Shown here: positions 10,090-20,121 of the stretch, one piece after another | How positions within the stretch are numbered: position 1 is the first letter of the stretch | Layout of the letters: each line of letters begins with the position of its first letter | DNA from: JAHEAO01 sp942492375 | Lineage (GTDB): Bacteria > Pseudomonadota > Alphaproteobacteria > Rhodobacterales > Rhodobacteraceae | DNA: 64,000 nucleotides | Assembly (NCBI GenBank): GCA_942492375.1 | Contig: CALOEL010000014.1 | Coordinates: forward strand, 620,001-684,000 | Direction of reading: 5' to 3' | The notes under the pieces: generated by a model | Seen by the model: only the letters and a program-made list of their open reading frames with translations | Database searches by the model: none | What the model was told of the DNA's origin: nothing | Translations under genes and position numbers: made by a program

Positions 10090-11554
10090 TTACATGATCT
10101 TGAAGGCCGGGTCCGCAAGGGCGGGGCCAGCCTCGGCCACCGGCAGGGGCTGCGCGGCGAAGCTTTGCTTGATCCCGTGTATCCACCGTTTCGCCCGCTC
10201 GTTCAACTGGAAGCCCGACGTCATCGAGCGGCCACGGGTGACGAGAATACCAAGATCGGCGCCTTCGTAGCGGTAGTCGCCGGGGCGGGTGATCCGCAGG
10301 AAGAACGCCTCATTCTCCGACTCCACGGCGCGGCGGTGATAGTCGAAGCGGTCGAAGACGACGCGGCCGTCTTCCAGCATCTTGTAGATGCCGGATTGCG
10401 GCGCGTGGGTGACGATGTCGACATTGTCCTCGGTATGCTTGATGACCATCTGGGACCAGCTGTCGATCATGTCGGGATCGGCCCAGCGCGCGTTCAGCTC
10501 GTCGACGTCCAGCTCGAACTTGGCTCGCCGGAGAACTCCAGCAGGTGGAACAGGAACAGCGGCGCATCGGCATGGGCGAAGGCCGCGTGGTTGGTCATCG
10601 AGGAGGCCCCGGTGATGCGCGGGTTCAGCTCGCCCAGCCAGATGTCGTCGGTCTTCTTGTCGATCAGGAAATCGAGCTCGAAATAGCCGCGATAGCCTTC
10701 CTTGCGCAGCTGCTCGCCGAACTTGAAGGTCAGATCGCGGGCCTTCTCGCGCACCTTGGGCGGGAAGGCGGTGGCGAAGATTTCGTTGCCGCACCAGCCG
10801 CCGCGATAGGGGGTCAGTTCCTTGAAGCCGACCAGTTCGGTCATCAGCGGGCCGACGATGGTGCCCTGCTTGGTGGCGCAGGCCTCGATCGCCGAGCCGC
10901 GGCAGTCGATGCGCTTCATGATCTTGATCTCGCCCTCGCCGACGATCTCGTGTTCGTGGCGGCGGAAATCGGCCTCGGACTTGATGAAGAAGGTGGTGTG
11001 GCCGCTGTCGCCGAAGGCCGACTGCAGCACCAGGTCATGACCGATGCCGGCCTTTTCGCAGGTCTTCTTCAGGTCCTCGTAGGATTTGACCTCGGCCAGC
11101 ACGTTCGGCACCGAGGGCACGCCGGCCTTGTTGCCGATGCGGACGGTCTCGATCTTGTTGTCCATGTTGGTGCGCAGCTTGGCCTTCGGAAACCAGACAT
11201 CGGCACCGAGTTCCTTTGACAGACGCTCGGTTTCCTCGTCGAACATCAGGAAGACGAATTTCGGCTTGCCGCCGCGCCGCTTGATCAGGTCGATGACCTC
11301 CTTGTGCTGGAGCAGGTAGTTGTTGATGTCCTCGATCGACTGGAATTCGGCATGCGGCTGTTCGGACGGGCAGAAAACGTTCGGATGCCGGCCGTCATAG
11401 CAGTCGATGTAGTTGATGTACTTGAAGTTCTTGCACCCATTCGTCGAGGCCGAGCAGGTTGAAGTTGGTCGCCGAGATGAAATAGATCGGGGTCCTCGTT
11501 GCGGTGGAAGTACCGGCGGATTTCGGAAATGTTCTTGAGCATCTTCTTGGGCAT
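10090..11554 (-). pseudogene. ATP-grasp family carboxylate-amine ligase, frameshifted as given
   Basis: ATP-grasp protein of about 487 residues. ATG 11554 (MPKKMLKNISEIRRYF) has an ideal AAGGAGG site. The central part shows the ATP-grasp fold: NKAGVPSVPNVLAEVKSYED, LVLQSAFGDSGHTTFFIKS, GYFELDFLIDKKTDDIWLGE and LNPRITGASSMTNH, the last two being the metal-binding strand and loop. Family members join a carboxylate to an amine through an acyl-phosphate. Three frame changes interrupt the gene: one near 11490 (after RNEDP), one near 11430 (after EWVQ) and one near 10525 (before FELDVDELNARW). Repairing each by one base gives a continuous protein. It follows the decarboxylase gene closely and is followed 12-37 nt later by the C45 hydrolase, so a shared pathway is likely. 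Confidence 0.78.
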
Positions 11555-11559
11555 GCCCT

Positions 11560-14327
11560 GCCTCCTTCTGTTTCCGGCTTCTTTGGCCGCTTTGGCGCGT
11601 TTGATGCTTCGGCGGAGCCGGGCAGCGCGTCCTCGGTGAAGACGCGCAGTCCCAGATCGGGGCGGTAGCCGTGGATCTCGTTGACGTCGAGCGCGCGCAT
11701 GAAGGCCAGGATCTCCTTCGAGATCACCTGGCCGGGAACCAGAATGGGAAAGCCCGGCGGATAGGGGATGATGAACGAGGCCGATACGATCTCGTGCTCC
11801 TTGTCCGCGGCGAGTCGATCTTGCCGCGAGTTCATCGAGAGCGAGGTAGTCGCAGTTGTCCTCGTCGTAGGCCAGGAAGAAGGCCGTGCGGATGTCGCCC
11901 TCGGGCGTCTCGCCCTTGGAGCGGAAGGCGTCGTGGAAGCGGCTGAAGTCCGGCAGCGGCGGCAGGTCCTCCATCAGGTTCTTGACCCGCCGTTCGAAGG
12001 CCAGCTTTTCCATCTTGGATGCGTCGTCCAGCAATTCGTCAAGGCTCTTGGCGATCTCGACCAGCACCTCGATCAGATAGGCGACCGAGGACCGCGTGGT
12101 GCCGATATTGGTCATGAACAGGACCGTATTGCGCGAGGTCTTGTTGATCTGGATGCCGTACTTGTCCATCAGGATCTTGGTCTTGAAGGTGTCCCCGTCC
12201 CAGCCGGTTCCGCCGACCGACAGCGTGACGCGCGTGGCGTCCAGCACGAATTCATCCTTTTCCCAGCAGTCCCAGATATCGGTCCAGCCTTGGTCGGGGT
12301 TGTAGTAGCTTTCGACGCCGCTCTCGCGATGCGCCTCCGGGATCATGTCGCCGGCGGTCAGCACCTTGAAATACTTCTGCAGCAGCGGATGGGTGGAGAT
12401 CGCGCGGCGCATCGACATCGCCGCCTCGACCTGGCGCTGGACGAACTCGAAGCCCTCCAGTTCGACCTGCCGGCGGCCGACGTCGAGCGAGGCGATGATC
12501 TGGTAGTTCGGCGAGGTCGAGGTGTGGGTCATGTAGGCTTCGTGAAAGCTGGCCTCGACCTCGCCCTTGAAGTCCTGATCGTTGACATGGATCATCGAGC
12601 CCTGGCGCAGCGAGGTCAGGGTCTTGTGGGTCGACTGGGTGGCGTAGACGCGGACCCGCGCGTTCGGCGGCGGGATCAGCCGCGGGTGTCGAGCAGCGCC
12701 TCGTCGTCGGCGTCCTTGAGTTTTTCCTGCTGTTTTTCATAGGCTTTCGCATGTTCCGGCGACCGCAGCCTTTCGCGCAGGACATTGGCCGCGTTCATGC
12801 CAGTGCGCTGCCGATAGGTGGGGCCGAACCGGGCGAAGGCGAACCAGGCCTCGTCCCAGAGGAAGACCAGGTCGGGCTTGATCGCCAGGCATTCCTCCAT
12901 CACCCGTTCGACGTTGTAGACGATGCCGTCGAAGGTGCAGTTGGTCAGCAGCAGCATGCGCACCCGGTCGAGCTTGCCGGCAGCTTTCAGTTTCAGCAGC
13001 GCGTGCTTGATTTCCTGCAGCGGCACCGCGCCGTACATCGAGTATTCGTTGAGCGGATAGCTGTCGAGATAGACCACCTCGGCGCCGGCCAGCACCATGC
13101 CGTAGTGGTGCGACTTGTGGCAGTCGCGGTCGACCAGCACGATGTCGCCGGGGCGCACCAGCGCCTGCACCACGATCTTGTTGCAGGTCGAGGTGCCGTT
13201 GGTGGCGAAGAAGGTCTGCTTGGAGCCGAAGGCGCGCGCGGCCAGTTCCTGGGCCTCCTTGATCGGGCCGCGCGGTTCCAGCAGGCTGTCGAGCCCGCCC
13301 GAGGTCGCCGAGGTTTCGGCCAGGAAGATGTTGGGGCCGTAGAACGCGCCCATGTCCTGGATCCAGTGCGCTGCGGGTGATCGACTTGCCGCGGCTGATC
13401 GGCATGGCGTGGAACACGCCGGTCGGCTGCTTGGAATATTCCTTGAGCGCGGTGAAGAACGGCGTCTTGAAGCGCGACTGGACGCCGCGCAGGATGTTCA
13501 GGTGCAGTTCCAGGAAGTCTTCCTGATTGTAGAACACCCGCCGGCAGATCCCCAGGTCGAGCCCCGCGATGTCCTCGACCGAGCGTTCGGTGACGAGGTA
13601 GGCGTCAAGCTCGGGCCGGACCTTGGCGATCAGGCGGCACAGTTCGGGCCCGTAATCCTCCGGGTCCAGGTCCTCGATGCTTTCGATCCCGCCGGCGCGG
13701 TTGAGGTAGCGTTTCAGGATCGGCAGTTCGACCTTGGATTTCAGCGTCAGGCCGGGGCGGACGACGACGGCCTGGATGTTGTGGTTGAACAGGATCGCGA
13801 TCAGCGCGTCCTCCAGGCTGGGCACGACCACCGCCTCGTAGATGAACTGATCCTCGGGCGCCGCATCGATGCATGTTCGACTTGAGCCAGCGTTCCTGGT
13901 GCTCGTTCACGTTGTCGACGATCATCACCTCGAAATAGGGCTTGGTCAGCGCGCGCGCCTCGGGCGACAGCATCGCCTCGTCTTCGTGGTCATCGGCCTC
14001 GGCCGCGTCGCGGTCCAGCGGGATATGCCGGCGGCGATAGGCGCCGGTGGTCAGGCCGCGGGTGACGCGGTGGACGGCGAAGGCGACATCGTCGTAATTG
14101 GCGTGCTCGAACTGGCGGCGCAGATGGTCGAAGGCCTGAACGCCGGGGAAGGCCCAATAGGCCTCGATCAGCGACAGCGACTCGAAGAGATCGGCGATCT
14201 TGGTCTTCAGGCTTTTCGCCTGCTTGCCCTCGGGGTTCCGCGCAAGCGCGTCGGTTGTCTCGCGAAGTTTGCTCCAGCGGTCGGAGCGAAGCTGGATGGC
14301 CGAATAGTAGTCGCTCATGGATTGCAT
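11560..14327 (-). pseudogene. Orn/Lys/Arg-type decarboxylase, frameshifted as given
   Basis: PLP-dependent decarboxylase of the bacterial Orn/Lys/Arg family (PF01276). The N-terminus starts MQSMSDYYSAIQLRSDRW at 14327. The wing domain (SLEDALIAILFNHNIQAVVV) and catalytic core (FFATNGTSTCNKIVVQALV, HKSHHYGMVLAGAEVVYLD, LFLWDEAWFAF-like text) follow. STHKTLTSLRQGSMIHV contains the PLP lysine and the C-terminal part reads IIPYPPGFPILVPGQV. Four frame changes, near 13868, 13375, 12676 and 11820, split it into five frames. Rebuilt length is about 920 residues, longer than the usual 710-750. The exact stop cannot be fixed; it lies near 11560, just before the ATP-grasp gene. Substrate (ornithine, lysine, arginine or another basic amino acid) is not determined. 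Confidence 0.8.
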
Positions 14328-14370
14328 CGCGGTTCCCCGTTTGTGACGGCGGATGATCCGTGATGCGGTG

Positions 14371-14393
14371 GCGCCGCCATGTCGGCGGCGCCG
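14371..14393 (-). terminator. GC-rich hairpin between nitrilase and decarboxylase genes
   Basis: GGCGCCGCC and GGCGGCGCC form a 9-bp perfect stem with a 5-nt loop (ATGTC). No U tract follows, so it is more likely an attenuating or mRNA-stabilising intercistronic hairpin than a full terminator. Confidence 0.45.
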
Positions 14394-14400
14394 GTCAGGA

Positions 14401-15384
14401 TCAGCCGCCTGCGGATTTGCCCGGAACGGGCGTCGTATATAGTTCGGTCACGTTCGATGTCGGTTCCGGCTGGCTTGGCCGGCGCACGGTCTCGTACGAG
14501 CTGAGATCGACGTGAAGCCCGGCCCGCGATCCCTGCTTGGGGATCTCGAGCGGTCCGAGCGTCTGGAGATAGCTGTCAACGCCGCTTTCGCGGTCATAGA
14601 CCGAGAAGTCGGCCGACCGGTCGCGGAAGCTTTTCAGCACCTGACCGAGACCTTTCATGCCGGTCTCGCGCTGGCGGCGGACCTGGCTGAGGTCGATCTC
14701 GATCGGAAACATGTCTTCCTGACCGGTGGATTGATGCAGGACCGTCGCCGCGGGGTCGATCACGCAGGACCGGCCATTGCCGCCGGCGCCAAGGCCGTTC
14801 ACATCGAAGACATAGCACTGGAATTGCGCCGCCGTGGCCCGCGCGATCGCAAGTTCCGCGTCGCGGTCGGTGGTGCCGGTCAGGACCGGATGCAGCAGCA
14901 CCTCGACGCCCTGGCTGGTCAGCTGGCGCGTGGTTTCCGGGAACCAGATGTCATAGCAGATCGACAGGCCGAACCGGCCCACCTCGGGCACGTCGAACAC
15001 GCAGAATTCGGTGCCGGCCGAAATCTCGGCCTCGTAGGGCCGGAACGGAAACATCTTGCGGTAGGAGGTGACGATCTCGCCTTCGGGGTTGATCACCACC
15101 GATGTGTTGTAGATCCGGTCGTTCTCGGCCTTCTCGAACATCGAGCCGGGGATCAGCCAGATGCCGTGCTTCCTGGCGGCGTCGCGGAACTGCTCGACCG
15201 GCTCGTTTATGAACGGCTGGGCGTAGCGCGGCAGCGGGCCGAAGGGCGCCAGTTCGCTGAACAGCACCATCTGCGTCCACGGAAACCGCGCCATCAGTAT
15301 TTCAAGCCGGTGCAGCATGCCTTCGACGTTCGAGTGCAGCGCTGCCACATTCATCTGGATGCCGGCAATTGCGAAAGGGGTCAT
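14401..15384 (-). CDS. Carbon-nitrogen hydrolase (nitrilase superfamily)
   Basis: 327-residue nitrilase-superfamily amidohydrolase. The catalytic triad is visible: Glu44 in LFSELAPFG, Lys110 in SYRKMFPF and Cys143 in SICYDIWFPE. Members hydrolyse or transfer small amides, carbamoyl groups or nitriles; the SELAPFG and CYDIWFPE context is closer to amidases than to true nitrilases. ATG 15384 (MTPFAIAGIQMN) was chosen because this is the conserved beginning; the frame is open 45 nt further upstream. It sits between a UspA gene and the decarboxylase on the same strand, 73 nt ahead of the decarboxylase, so it likely acts on an amide in the same pathway. Confidence 0.85.
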   Translation of the reverse strand: MTPFAIAGIQMNVAALHSNVEGMLHRLEILMARFPWTQMVLFSELAPFGPLPRYAQPFINEPVEQFRDAARKHGIWLIPGSMFEKAENDRIYNTSVVINPEGEIVTSYRKMFPFRPYEAEISAGTEFCVFDVPEVGRFGLSICYDIWFPETTRQLTSQGVEVLLHPVLTGTTDRDAELAIARATAAQFQCYVFDVNGLGAGGNGRSCVIDPAATVLHQSTGQEDMFPIEIDLSQVRRQRETGMKGLGQVLKSFRDRSADFSVYDRESGVDSYLQTLGPLEIPKQGSRAGLHVDLSSYETVRRPSQPEPTSNVTELYTTPVPGKSAGG

Positions 15385-15455
15385 GTCAGAACTTCTCCGT
15401 CCCGGCGGCCGGCCGCATCGTCGGGCCAACGGATATGTGCCGCGGGACTCACCTT

Positions 15456-15887
15456 CTATGCCCTGACAACCAGAACTGAAACCGGGGAACGGCGCACAAT
15501 TCTGTCAGCATGCGAGCCGACGAGGAATTCGCGCATTTTGTCCGGCGCGTGTGACGCCATTACCACAAGGTCTGCGCCGATCTTGTCGATGGCCTTCAGC
15601 ACTTCCTCGTGGATCGAGCCGTAGGACAGATGCTCGATCACGTCGATGTCCTGCGGCACTTCGGTTTCGATGATCTGCCGCAACTCCGTTTCCGCCTTGG
15701 ACAGCGCCTTTTCCTTGAAATTGTCCGGAAAGAACCCCGAGACCAGCGGCGTGCCGTAATCGGGCACGACCGTCATGATGTGCAACTTGCCCTTCGAGGC
15801 GCGGATCAGCGCCACGGCCTCGGGCAGCGCCTTTCGCCACGAGGCGGGGTGCCCGAGATCGATGGTCAGCAGGATATTGTCGTACAT
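15456..15887 (-). CDS. Universal stress protein UspA family (TRAP-associated, TeaD-like)
   Basis: 143-residue UspA-fold protein starting MYDNILLTIDL behind AAGGGGG. The C-terminal nucleotide-binding stretch GADLVVMASHAPDKMREFLVGSHADRIVRR matches the G-2x-G-9x-G(S/T) type of ATP-binding UspA proteins in spirit (VGSHADRIV). It starts only 10 nt after the end of the TRAP permease gene, the same arrangement as TeaD, an ATP-binding UspA protein that tunes the ectoine TRAP transporter TeaABC. A regulatory role on the adjacent transporter is therefore a reasonable inference. Confidence 0.85.
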   Translation of the reverse strand: MYDNILLTIDLGHPASWRKALPEAVALIRASKGKLHIMTVVPDYGTPLVSGFFPDNFKEKALSKAETELRQIIETEVPQDIDVIEHLSYGSIHEEVLKAIDKIGADLVVMASHAPDKMREFLVGSHADRIVRRSPVSVLVVRA

Positions 15888-15897
15888 CGCGGCCCCC

Positions 15898-18663
15898 TTA
15901 CGCTGCCGCCGCCCTGCGCGGAGACGAGGCACGGCCCCGCTGCAGGAAGATGATCAGCGCCAGAACGAGAAGCGCCGGGATGAACATCCAGTATTTGCTG
16001 GGCTGATCGAGGGGTTTGAGGACGCGCAGCACCTCCTGGTCCCAGTCGAGACCGGCATCGGCGGCGGGGCTGCCGAAGGCGACGTCGTCGATGAACATGG
16101 TGTCGCCCTCTTCGCGGAAGACCAGGCCGGCATTTTCCAGCTTTTCCTCGCCCGTCGCGCCTTCGCCGATCGGCAGGATCGCCACGAATTCTATCGGATC
16201 GCCCAGATCGTTCACGCCGGCCACGCGCAGCCGGAGTTGCTGGCCCGCAGGGGTCGCCGCCGCGGCCTCGGAGATCTCGGTCGGCGCTTCCTCGGAATAG
16301 GGCGGCGAGATCATGTCCATCCAGAATCCGGGACGGAACAGGGTGAAGGCGATCAACAGCAGCGCGATGGTCTCGTAGATCCGGTTCTTCGCCATGAACC
16401 AGCCCTGCGTCGCCGCCGCGAAAAGCAGCATCGCGATGGTTGCGACAATGAAGACGAATATGCCCTGCGCCCAGCCGACATTGATCAGCAGCAGCTCGGT
16501 GTTGAAGATGAAGAGGAAGGGCAGGGCCGCCGTGCGCAGCGAATAGAAGAAGGCCACGACGCCGGTCTTGATCGGATCACCGCCCGACACCGCCGCCGCG
16601 GCGAAGCTCGCCAGTCCGACGGGCGGGGTCACATCCGCCATGATGCCGAAGTAGAAGACGAAGAGGTGGACCGCGATCAGCGGCACGATCAGGCCGTTCT
16701 GCTGGCCGAGCGTCACGATCACCGGGGCGAGCAGGGCCGAGACCACGATGTAGTTCGCGGTGGTCGGCAGGCCCATCCCGAGGATCAGCGACAGGATCGC
16801 CGTCAGGAACAGGATCGCCAGGATATTGCCGCCCGACAGCACCTCGACCACGTCGGCCAGCGCCGAACCGACGCCGGTCTGGCTGACCGCGCCGACGATG
16901 ATGCCGGCGGTCGCAGTGGCGATGCCGATGCCGATCATGTTGCGCGCGCCTGTTACCAGCCCGTCGATCAGGTCGAGGAAGCCGTCCTTGATATCCGACA
17001 GCAGCCGGCTTTCACCGCGGAAGATCGCCAGCAGCGGCCGCTGGGTCAGCAGGATGAAGATCATGTAGGAAGCCGCCCAGAACGCCGAGAGGCCCGGCGA
17101 CAGGCGGTCGACCATCAGCGCCCAGACCAGCACGACAACGGGAAGCACGTAATGCAGGCCGGACCGGACCGTGGGACCGGGCAGCGGCAGTTTCGTCACC
17201 GGCTCGTTCGGATCGTCGAGCTTCAGCGGCGCTTCCCTGGAGGCGACCCAAAGCAGGCCGACATAGACCGCGGTGAGGAAGGCGAAGATGATGTAGCCGG
17301 CGGTCTCGGGGAAGGCGGGGCGCAGCCAGCCCATGCCGTAATAGACCGCGAAGGACAATGCGCAGATCGCCGCGACGATAAAGGCGATGCCGATCAGCCG
17401 CTGCACGATGGGCTTCGGCGTATAGGCGCGCGGCAGGCCCTCCATCCCGGCCTTCAGGGCCTCGAGATGGACGATGTAGACCAGCGCGATATAGCTGATG
17501 ACGGCGGGCACGAAGGCGTGCTTGACCACGTCGAAATAGGGGATGCCGACATATTCGACCATCAGGAAGGCCGCGGCCCCCATCACGGGCGGCATGATCT
17601 GGCCGTTGACGGACGAGGCGACCTCGACCGCGCCGGCCTTTTCCGAACTGAAACCGACCTTCTTCATCAGCGGGATGGTGAACGTGCCCGTCGTCACCAC
17701 GTTGGCGATGGAGGAGCCCGAGATCAGGCCGGTCATCGCCGAGGACACGACAGCCGCCTTGGCCGGGCCGCCCTTCATGTGGCCCATCAGCGAAAACGCG
17801 ACCTGGATGAAGTAATTGCCCGCCCCGGCGCGGTCCAGCAGCGAACCGAACAGCACGAAGAGGAAGACGAACGAGGTGGACACGCCAAGCGCGATGCCGA
17901 AGACGCCCTCGGTGGTGATCCACTGGTGGTTCACGACTTCCGACAGGTTGTTGCCCTTGTGGGCGATGATGTCGGGCATGTAGGGCCCGAGGATGGTGTA
18001 GACGAGGAAGACGGTCGCCACGATCATAAGCGCGGGTCCCAGCGCGCGCCGGGTGGCTTCCAAGAGCAGCATCAGGCCGATCACGGCGACGACGAAATCC
18101 TGGGTGATCGGCGCGCCGACGCGGCCAGAGATGTCTTCGTAATAGACGAACAGATAGAGCGCCGTCGCGGCGCCGATGATGGCCAGCGCCCATTCCCAGA
18201 CCGGAATCCGGTCCTTCGGGGAACCGAGTATGATCGTGGCGACCATGGCCAGAGACACCACCGGAATCCACCAGGTGCTGGTGTCCGACTTGGCCCCGAC
18301 GAAGAACAGGTAGCCCAGCACGATGGGGACGATGACGCCGAGGCCGATCTGGAATTTCGTATGCGCGGCCGGGAAGGCCGCGAAGGCGAGGAAGATCGCG
18401 AAGGCGAGGTGAATCGAGCGCGCCTCGGTGTCGTTGAAGACGCCGAAGCCGAACATGAAGGGGAAGGGAGAGGCGAACCAGAGCTGGAACAGCGACCATG
18501 CCAGCGCCACCAGCATCAGGAACATGCCGACAGGGCCGGACGCCGATCGTCCGCCGGTGTCGGAAGAGGCGACGAGTTCGTCGAGTTCCGCCTGGCTTAG
18601 TCCGCCGCGGCCCGCGGCTGCGTTTTCGACGGCGGCGGCCTGGGTCTGGTCTTTGTCTGTCAT
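15898..18663 (-). CDS. TRAP transporter permease, fused 4TM/12TM subunits, TAXI type
   Basis: 921-residue inner-membrane protein combining the small (DctQ-like) and large (DctM-like) TRAP subunits, as usual for TAXI-type transporters (TIGR02123). The core contains SSIANVVTTGTFTIPLMKK, SVNGQIMPPVMGAAAFLM, LILGMGLPTTANYIVVSAL and DVTPPVGLASFAAAAVSGG, all characteristic. The last 200 residues form a DUF3394-like periplasmic domain with a PDZ-like segment (FGSPAADAGLDWDQEVLRVL) and a final transmembrane helix. Substrate is carried as the free anion or zwitterion driven by a sodium or proton gradient. Gene order binding protein, permease, UspA on one strand supports one transport operon. Confidence 0.93.
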   Translation of the reverse strand: MTDKDQTQAAAVENAAAGRGGLSQAELDELVASSDTGGRSASGPVGMFLMLVALAWSLFQLWFASPFPFMFGFGVFNDTEARSIHLAFAIFLAFAAFPAAHTKFQIGLGVIVPIVLGYLFFVGAKSDTSTWWIPVVSLAMVATIILGSPKDRIPVWEWALAIIGAATALYLFVYYEDISGRVGAPITQDFVVAVIGLMLLLEATRRALGPALMIVATVFLVYTILGPYMPDIIAHKGNNLSEVVNHQWITTEGVFGIALGVSTSFVFLFVLFGSLLDRAGAGNYFIQVAFSLMGHMKGGPAKAAVVSSAMTGLISGSSIANVVTTGTFTIPLMKKVGFSSEKAGAVEVASSVNGQIMPPVMGAAAFLMVEYVGIPYFDVVKHAFVPAVISYIALVYIVHLEALKAGMEGLPRAYTPKPIVQRLIGIAFIVAAICALSFAVYYGMGWLRPAFPETAGYIIFAFLTAVYVGLLWVASREAPLKLDDPNEPVTKLPLPGPTVRSGLHYVLPVVVLVWALMVDRLSPGLSAFWAASYMIFILLTQRPLLAIFRGESRLLSDIKDGFLDLIDGLVTGARNMIGIGIATATAGIIVGAVSQTGVGSALADVVEVLSGGNILAILFLTAILSLILGMGLPTTANYIVVSALLAPVIVTLGQQNGLIVPLIAVHLFVFYFGIMADVTPPVGLASFAAAAVSGGDPIKTGVVAFFYSLRTAALPFLFIFNTELLLINVGWAQGIFVFIVATIAMLLFAAATQGWFMAKNRIYETIALLLIAFTLFRPGFWMDMISPPYSEEAPTEISEAAAATPAGQQLRLRVAGVNDLGDPIEFVAILPIGEGATGEEKLENAGLVFREEGDTMFIDDVAFGSPAADAGLDWDQEVLRVLKPLDQPSKYWMFIPALLVLALIIFLQRGRASSPRRAAAA

Positions 18664-18727
18664 TCTTGTCCCCGTCGCGCCCTTATTGCGGGCGTCCCTG
18701 TTGGTGGTCGCTAACTCCCGTACCGCC

Positions 18728-18751
18728 GGGGGCGCGGCGTGCCGCGCCCCC
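18728..18751 (-). terminator. Very strong intercistronic hairpin after TAXI binding-protein gene
   Basis: GGGGGCGCGGC and GCCGCGCCCCC give an 11-bp perfect stem with a minimal loop, 27 nt after the TAXI binding-protein stop and 65 nt before the permease start. There is no U tract. Position fits a hairpin that protects the binding-protein mRNA and lowers permease expression. Confidence 0.6.
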
Positions 18752-18777
18752 GCTTGTTAGGTCAGGCACGTGCCGGA

Positions 18778-19737
18778 TCACATCCAGCCGCGTTCCTTGT
18801 AGTACTTCTCGGCGCCCGGATGCAGCGGCGCGGAAAGACCGTCGGAGATCATTTCCTCTTCGGTCAGGTTCTCGAAGGCCGGGTGCAGCTTCTTGAAGCG
18901 GTCGAAATTCTCGAACACGGCCTTGACGACCTCGTAGACGACATCCTCGGGCACATCGGCGGAAGTCACGAAGGTGGCCTTGACGCCGAAGGTGTTCACG
19001 TCCTCATCGGTGCCCTTGTACATGCCGCCCGGCACGGTGGCCTTGGCATAGAACGGGTTGTCGGCAACCAGCTTGTCGATCGCTTCGCCTTCCACCGGGA
19101 CCAGATGCGCGTCGATGGTCGACACCGCTTCCTGGATCGAGCCGTTCGGGTGGCCGACGGTGTAGATGATCGCATCCACCTTGTTGTCGCCCAGGGCAGC
19201 AGCCTGTTCGGCCGGCTTCAGTTCCGAGGCGAGCGCGAAATCATCGAGCGTCCAGCCCAGAGCGTCCATCACGACTTCCATGGTCGCGCGCTGGCCAGAG
19301 CCGGGATTGCCGATATTCACCCGCTTGCCCTTCAGGTCATCGAAGCTCTCGATGCCGGAATCGTTGCGGGCGATCACGTTGAAGGGCTCGCCATGCACCG
19401 AGAAGACGGCGCGCAGGTTGTCGAACTTGTCACCTTCGAACTCGGAAGAGCCATTATAGGCATGGTACTGCCAGTCGGACTGGGCCACGCCCATGTCCAT
19501 GTCACCCGCCTTGATCGCGTTGATGTTCGCGATCGAGCCACCCGTCGAGGGGGCGGTGCATTTCAGATTGTGTTCTGCCGTGCCGCGATTGACGAGTCGG
19601 CAGATCGACTGCCCCACCACGAAGTAAACGCCGGTTTGTCCGCCGGTGCCGATTGTGATGAACCGCTCCTGCGCGACGGCCATGGTGGCCGATAGCGACA
19701 TTGCGCTGGCAATCGCGATTCTCTTCCAATGTTTCAT
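18778..19737 (-). CDS. TAXI family TRAP transporter solute-binding subunit
   Basis: 319-residue periplasmic binding protein. ATG 19737 begins a Sec signal peptide (KHWKRIAIASAMSLSATMAVA) behind GGGAGA. Mature protein starts ERFITIGTGGQTGVYFVVGQ, the TAXI hallmark, followed by TGGSIANINAIKAGDMDMGVAQSD and KGKRVNIGNPGSGQRATM. Characterised TAXI proteins bind glutamate/glutamine-like or other small organic acids; specificity is not visible here. It is the first gene of the long minus-strand run 19737 to 6990, so its substrate may feed the decarboxylase/ligase enzymes downstream. Confidence 0.93.
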   Translation of the reverse strand: MKHWKRIAIASAMSLSATMAVAQERFITIGTGGQTGVYFVVGQSICRLVNRGTAEHNLKCTAPSTGGSIANINAIKAGDMDMGVAQSDWQYHAYNGSSEFEGDKFDNLRAVFSVHGEPFNVIARNDSGIESFDDLKGKRVNIGNPGSGQRATMEVVMDALGWTLDDFALASELKPAEQAAALGDNKVDAIIYTVGHPNGSIQEAVSTIDAHLVPVEGEAIDKLVADNPFYAKATVPGGMYKGTDEDVNTFGVKATFVTSADVPEDVVYEVVKAVFENFDRFKKLHPAFENLTEEEMISDGLSAPLHPGAEKYYKERGWM

Positions 19738-20121
19738 TTGGGTCTCCCTTATTAACACATCACCACTCAATGACATCCCGGCTCTGTTGGCCGGGTTGGT
19801 CGCCTGTCAGTCAGTTTCCGCTGCCGGACGCGAAGCGCCGTCGGCGGTCTTTTTCCTTGCCTTTCAGAAAGCTTAGCACCTCGACGGCAATTGTCACGCA
19901 TTGATCGGGGGCTGAACGTTCTGGCCGGCACCTCGCGATTTCAAGCGCTTGAAGCCGCTCGCGAAGCAGAGTTCAACGCAGGCTGTTAAGCATAAAACTA
20001 CAGGTGTTTAAAATAATATTCAACTTACGACATGCGCTTCGCAGCGTTACTCTGGGACATCTTGAACTTCTGATTTAATATGCGTATATTTGAATATGAA
20101 GCCACATAGAGGAGTTTCCCC
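19738..20121. other. 384-nt divergent intergenic region
   Basis: The region separates the TAXI operon (minus) from the RND operon (plus). It contains a hairpin CCCGGC-N7-GCCGGG at 19777-19795 in the TAXI leader, a perfect 14-bp palindrome TTCAAGCGCTTGAA at 19940-19953, an AT-rich stretch at about 19990-20035, and the promoter described separately. No coding gene is supported. Confidence 0.5.
20062..20090 (+). promoter_or_regulatory. Sigma70-type promoter with overlapping inverted repeat
   Basis: TTGAAC (20062-20067) and TATATT (20085-20090) are 17 nt apart, an ideal sigma70 spacing. The inverted repeat AATAT-GCGT-ATATT (20077-20090) covers the -10 box, so a repressor bound there would block transcription of the downstream DUF2892/RND genes. 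AT-rich repeats over the -10 box are common for ArsR-family regulators such as BigR/SqrR, but no such gene is in the window, so the identity is a guess. Confidence 0.55.

Noticed and set aside
7754..10186. An 810-residue protein fusing an N-terminal unknown part to the aminotransferase
   Set aside because: The upstream part is the C45 gene read in the wrong frame; the aminotransferase has its own ATG at 9073 with a 4-nt overlap to the C45 stop.
15775..18600. 941-residue open frame on the plus strand
   Set aside because: Antisense shadow of the TRAP permease; low-complexity Asp/Arg/His/Gln sequence, no RBS, no family features.
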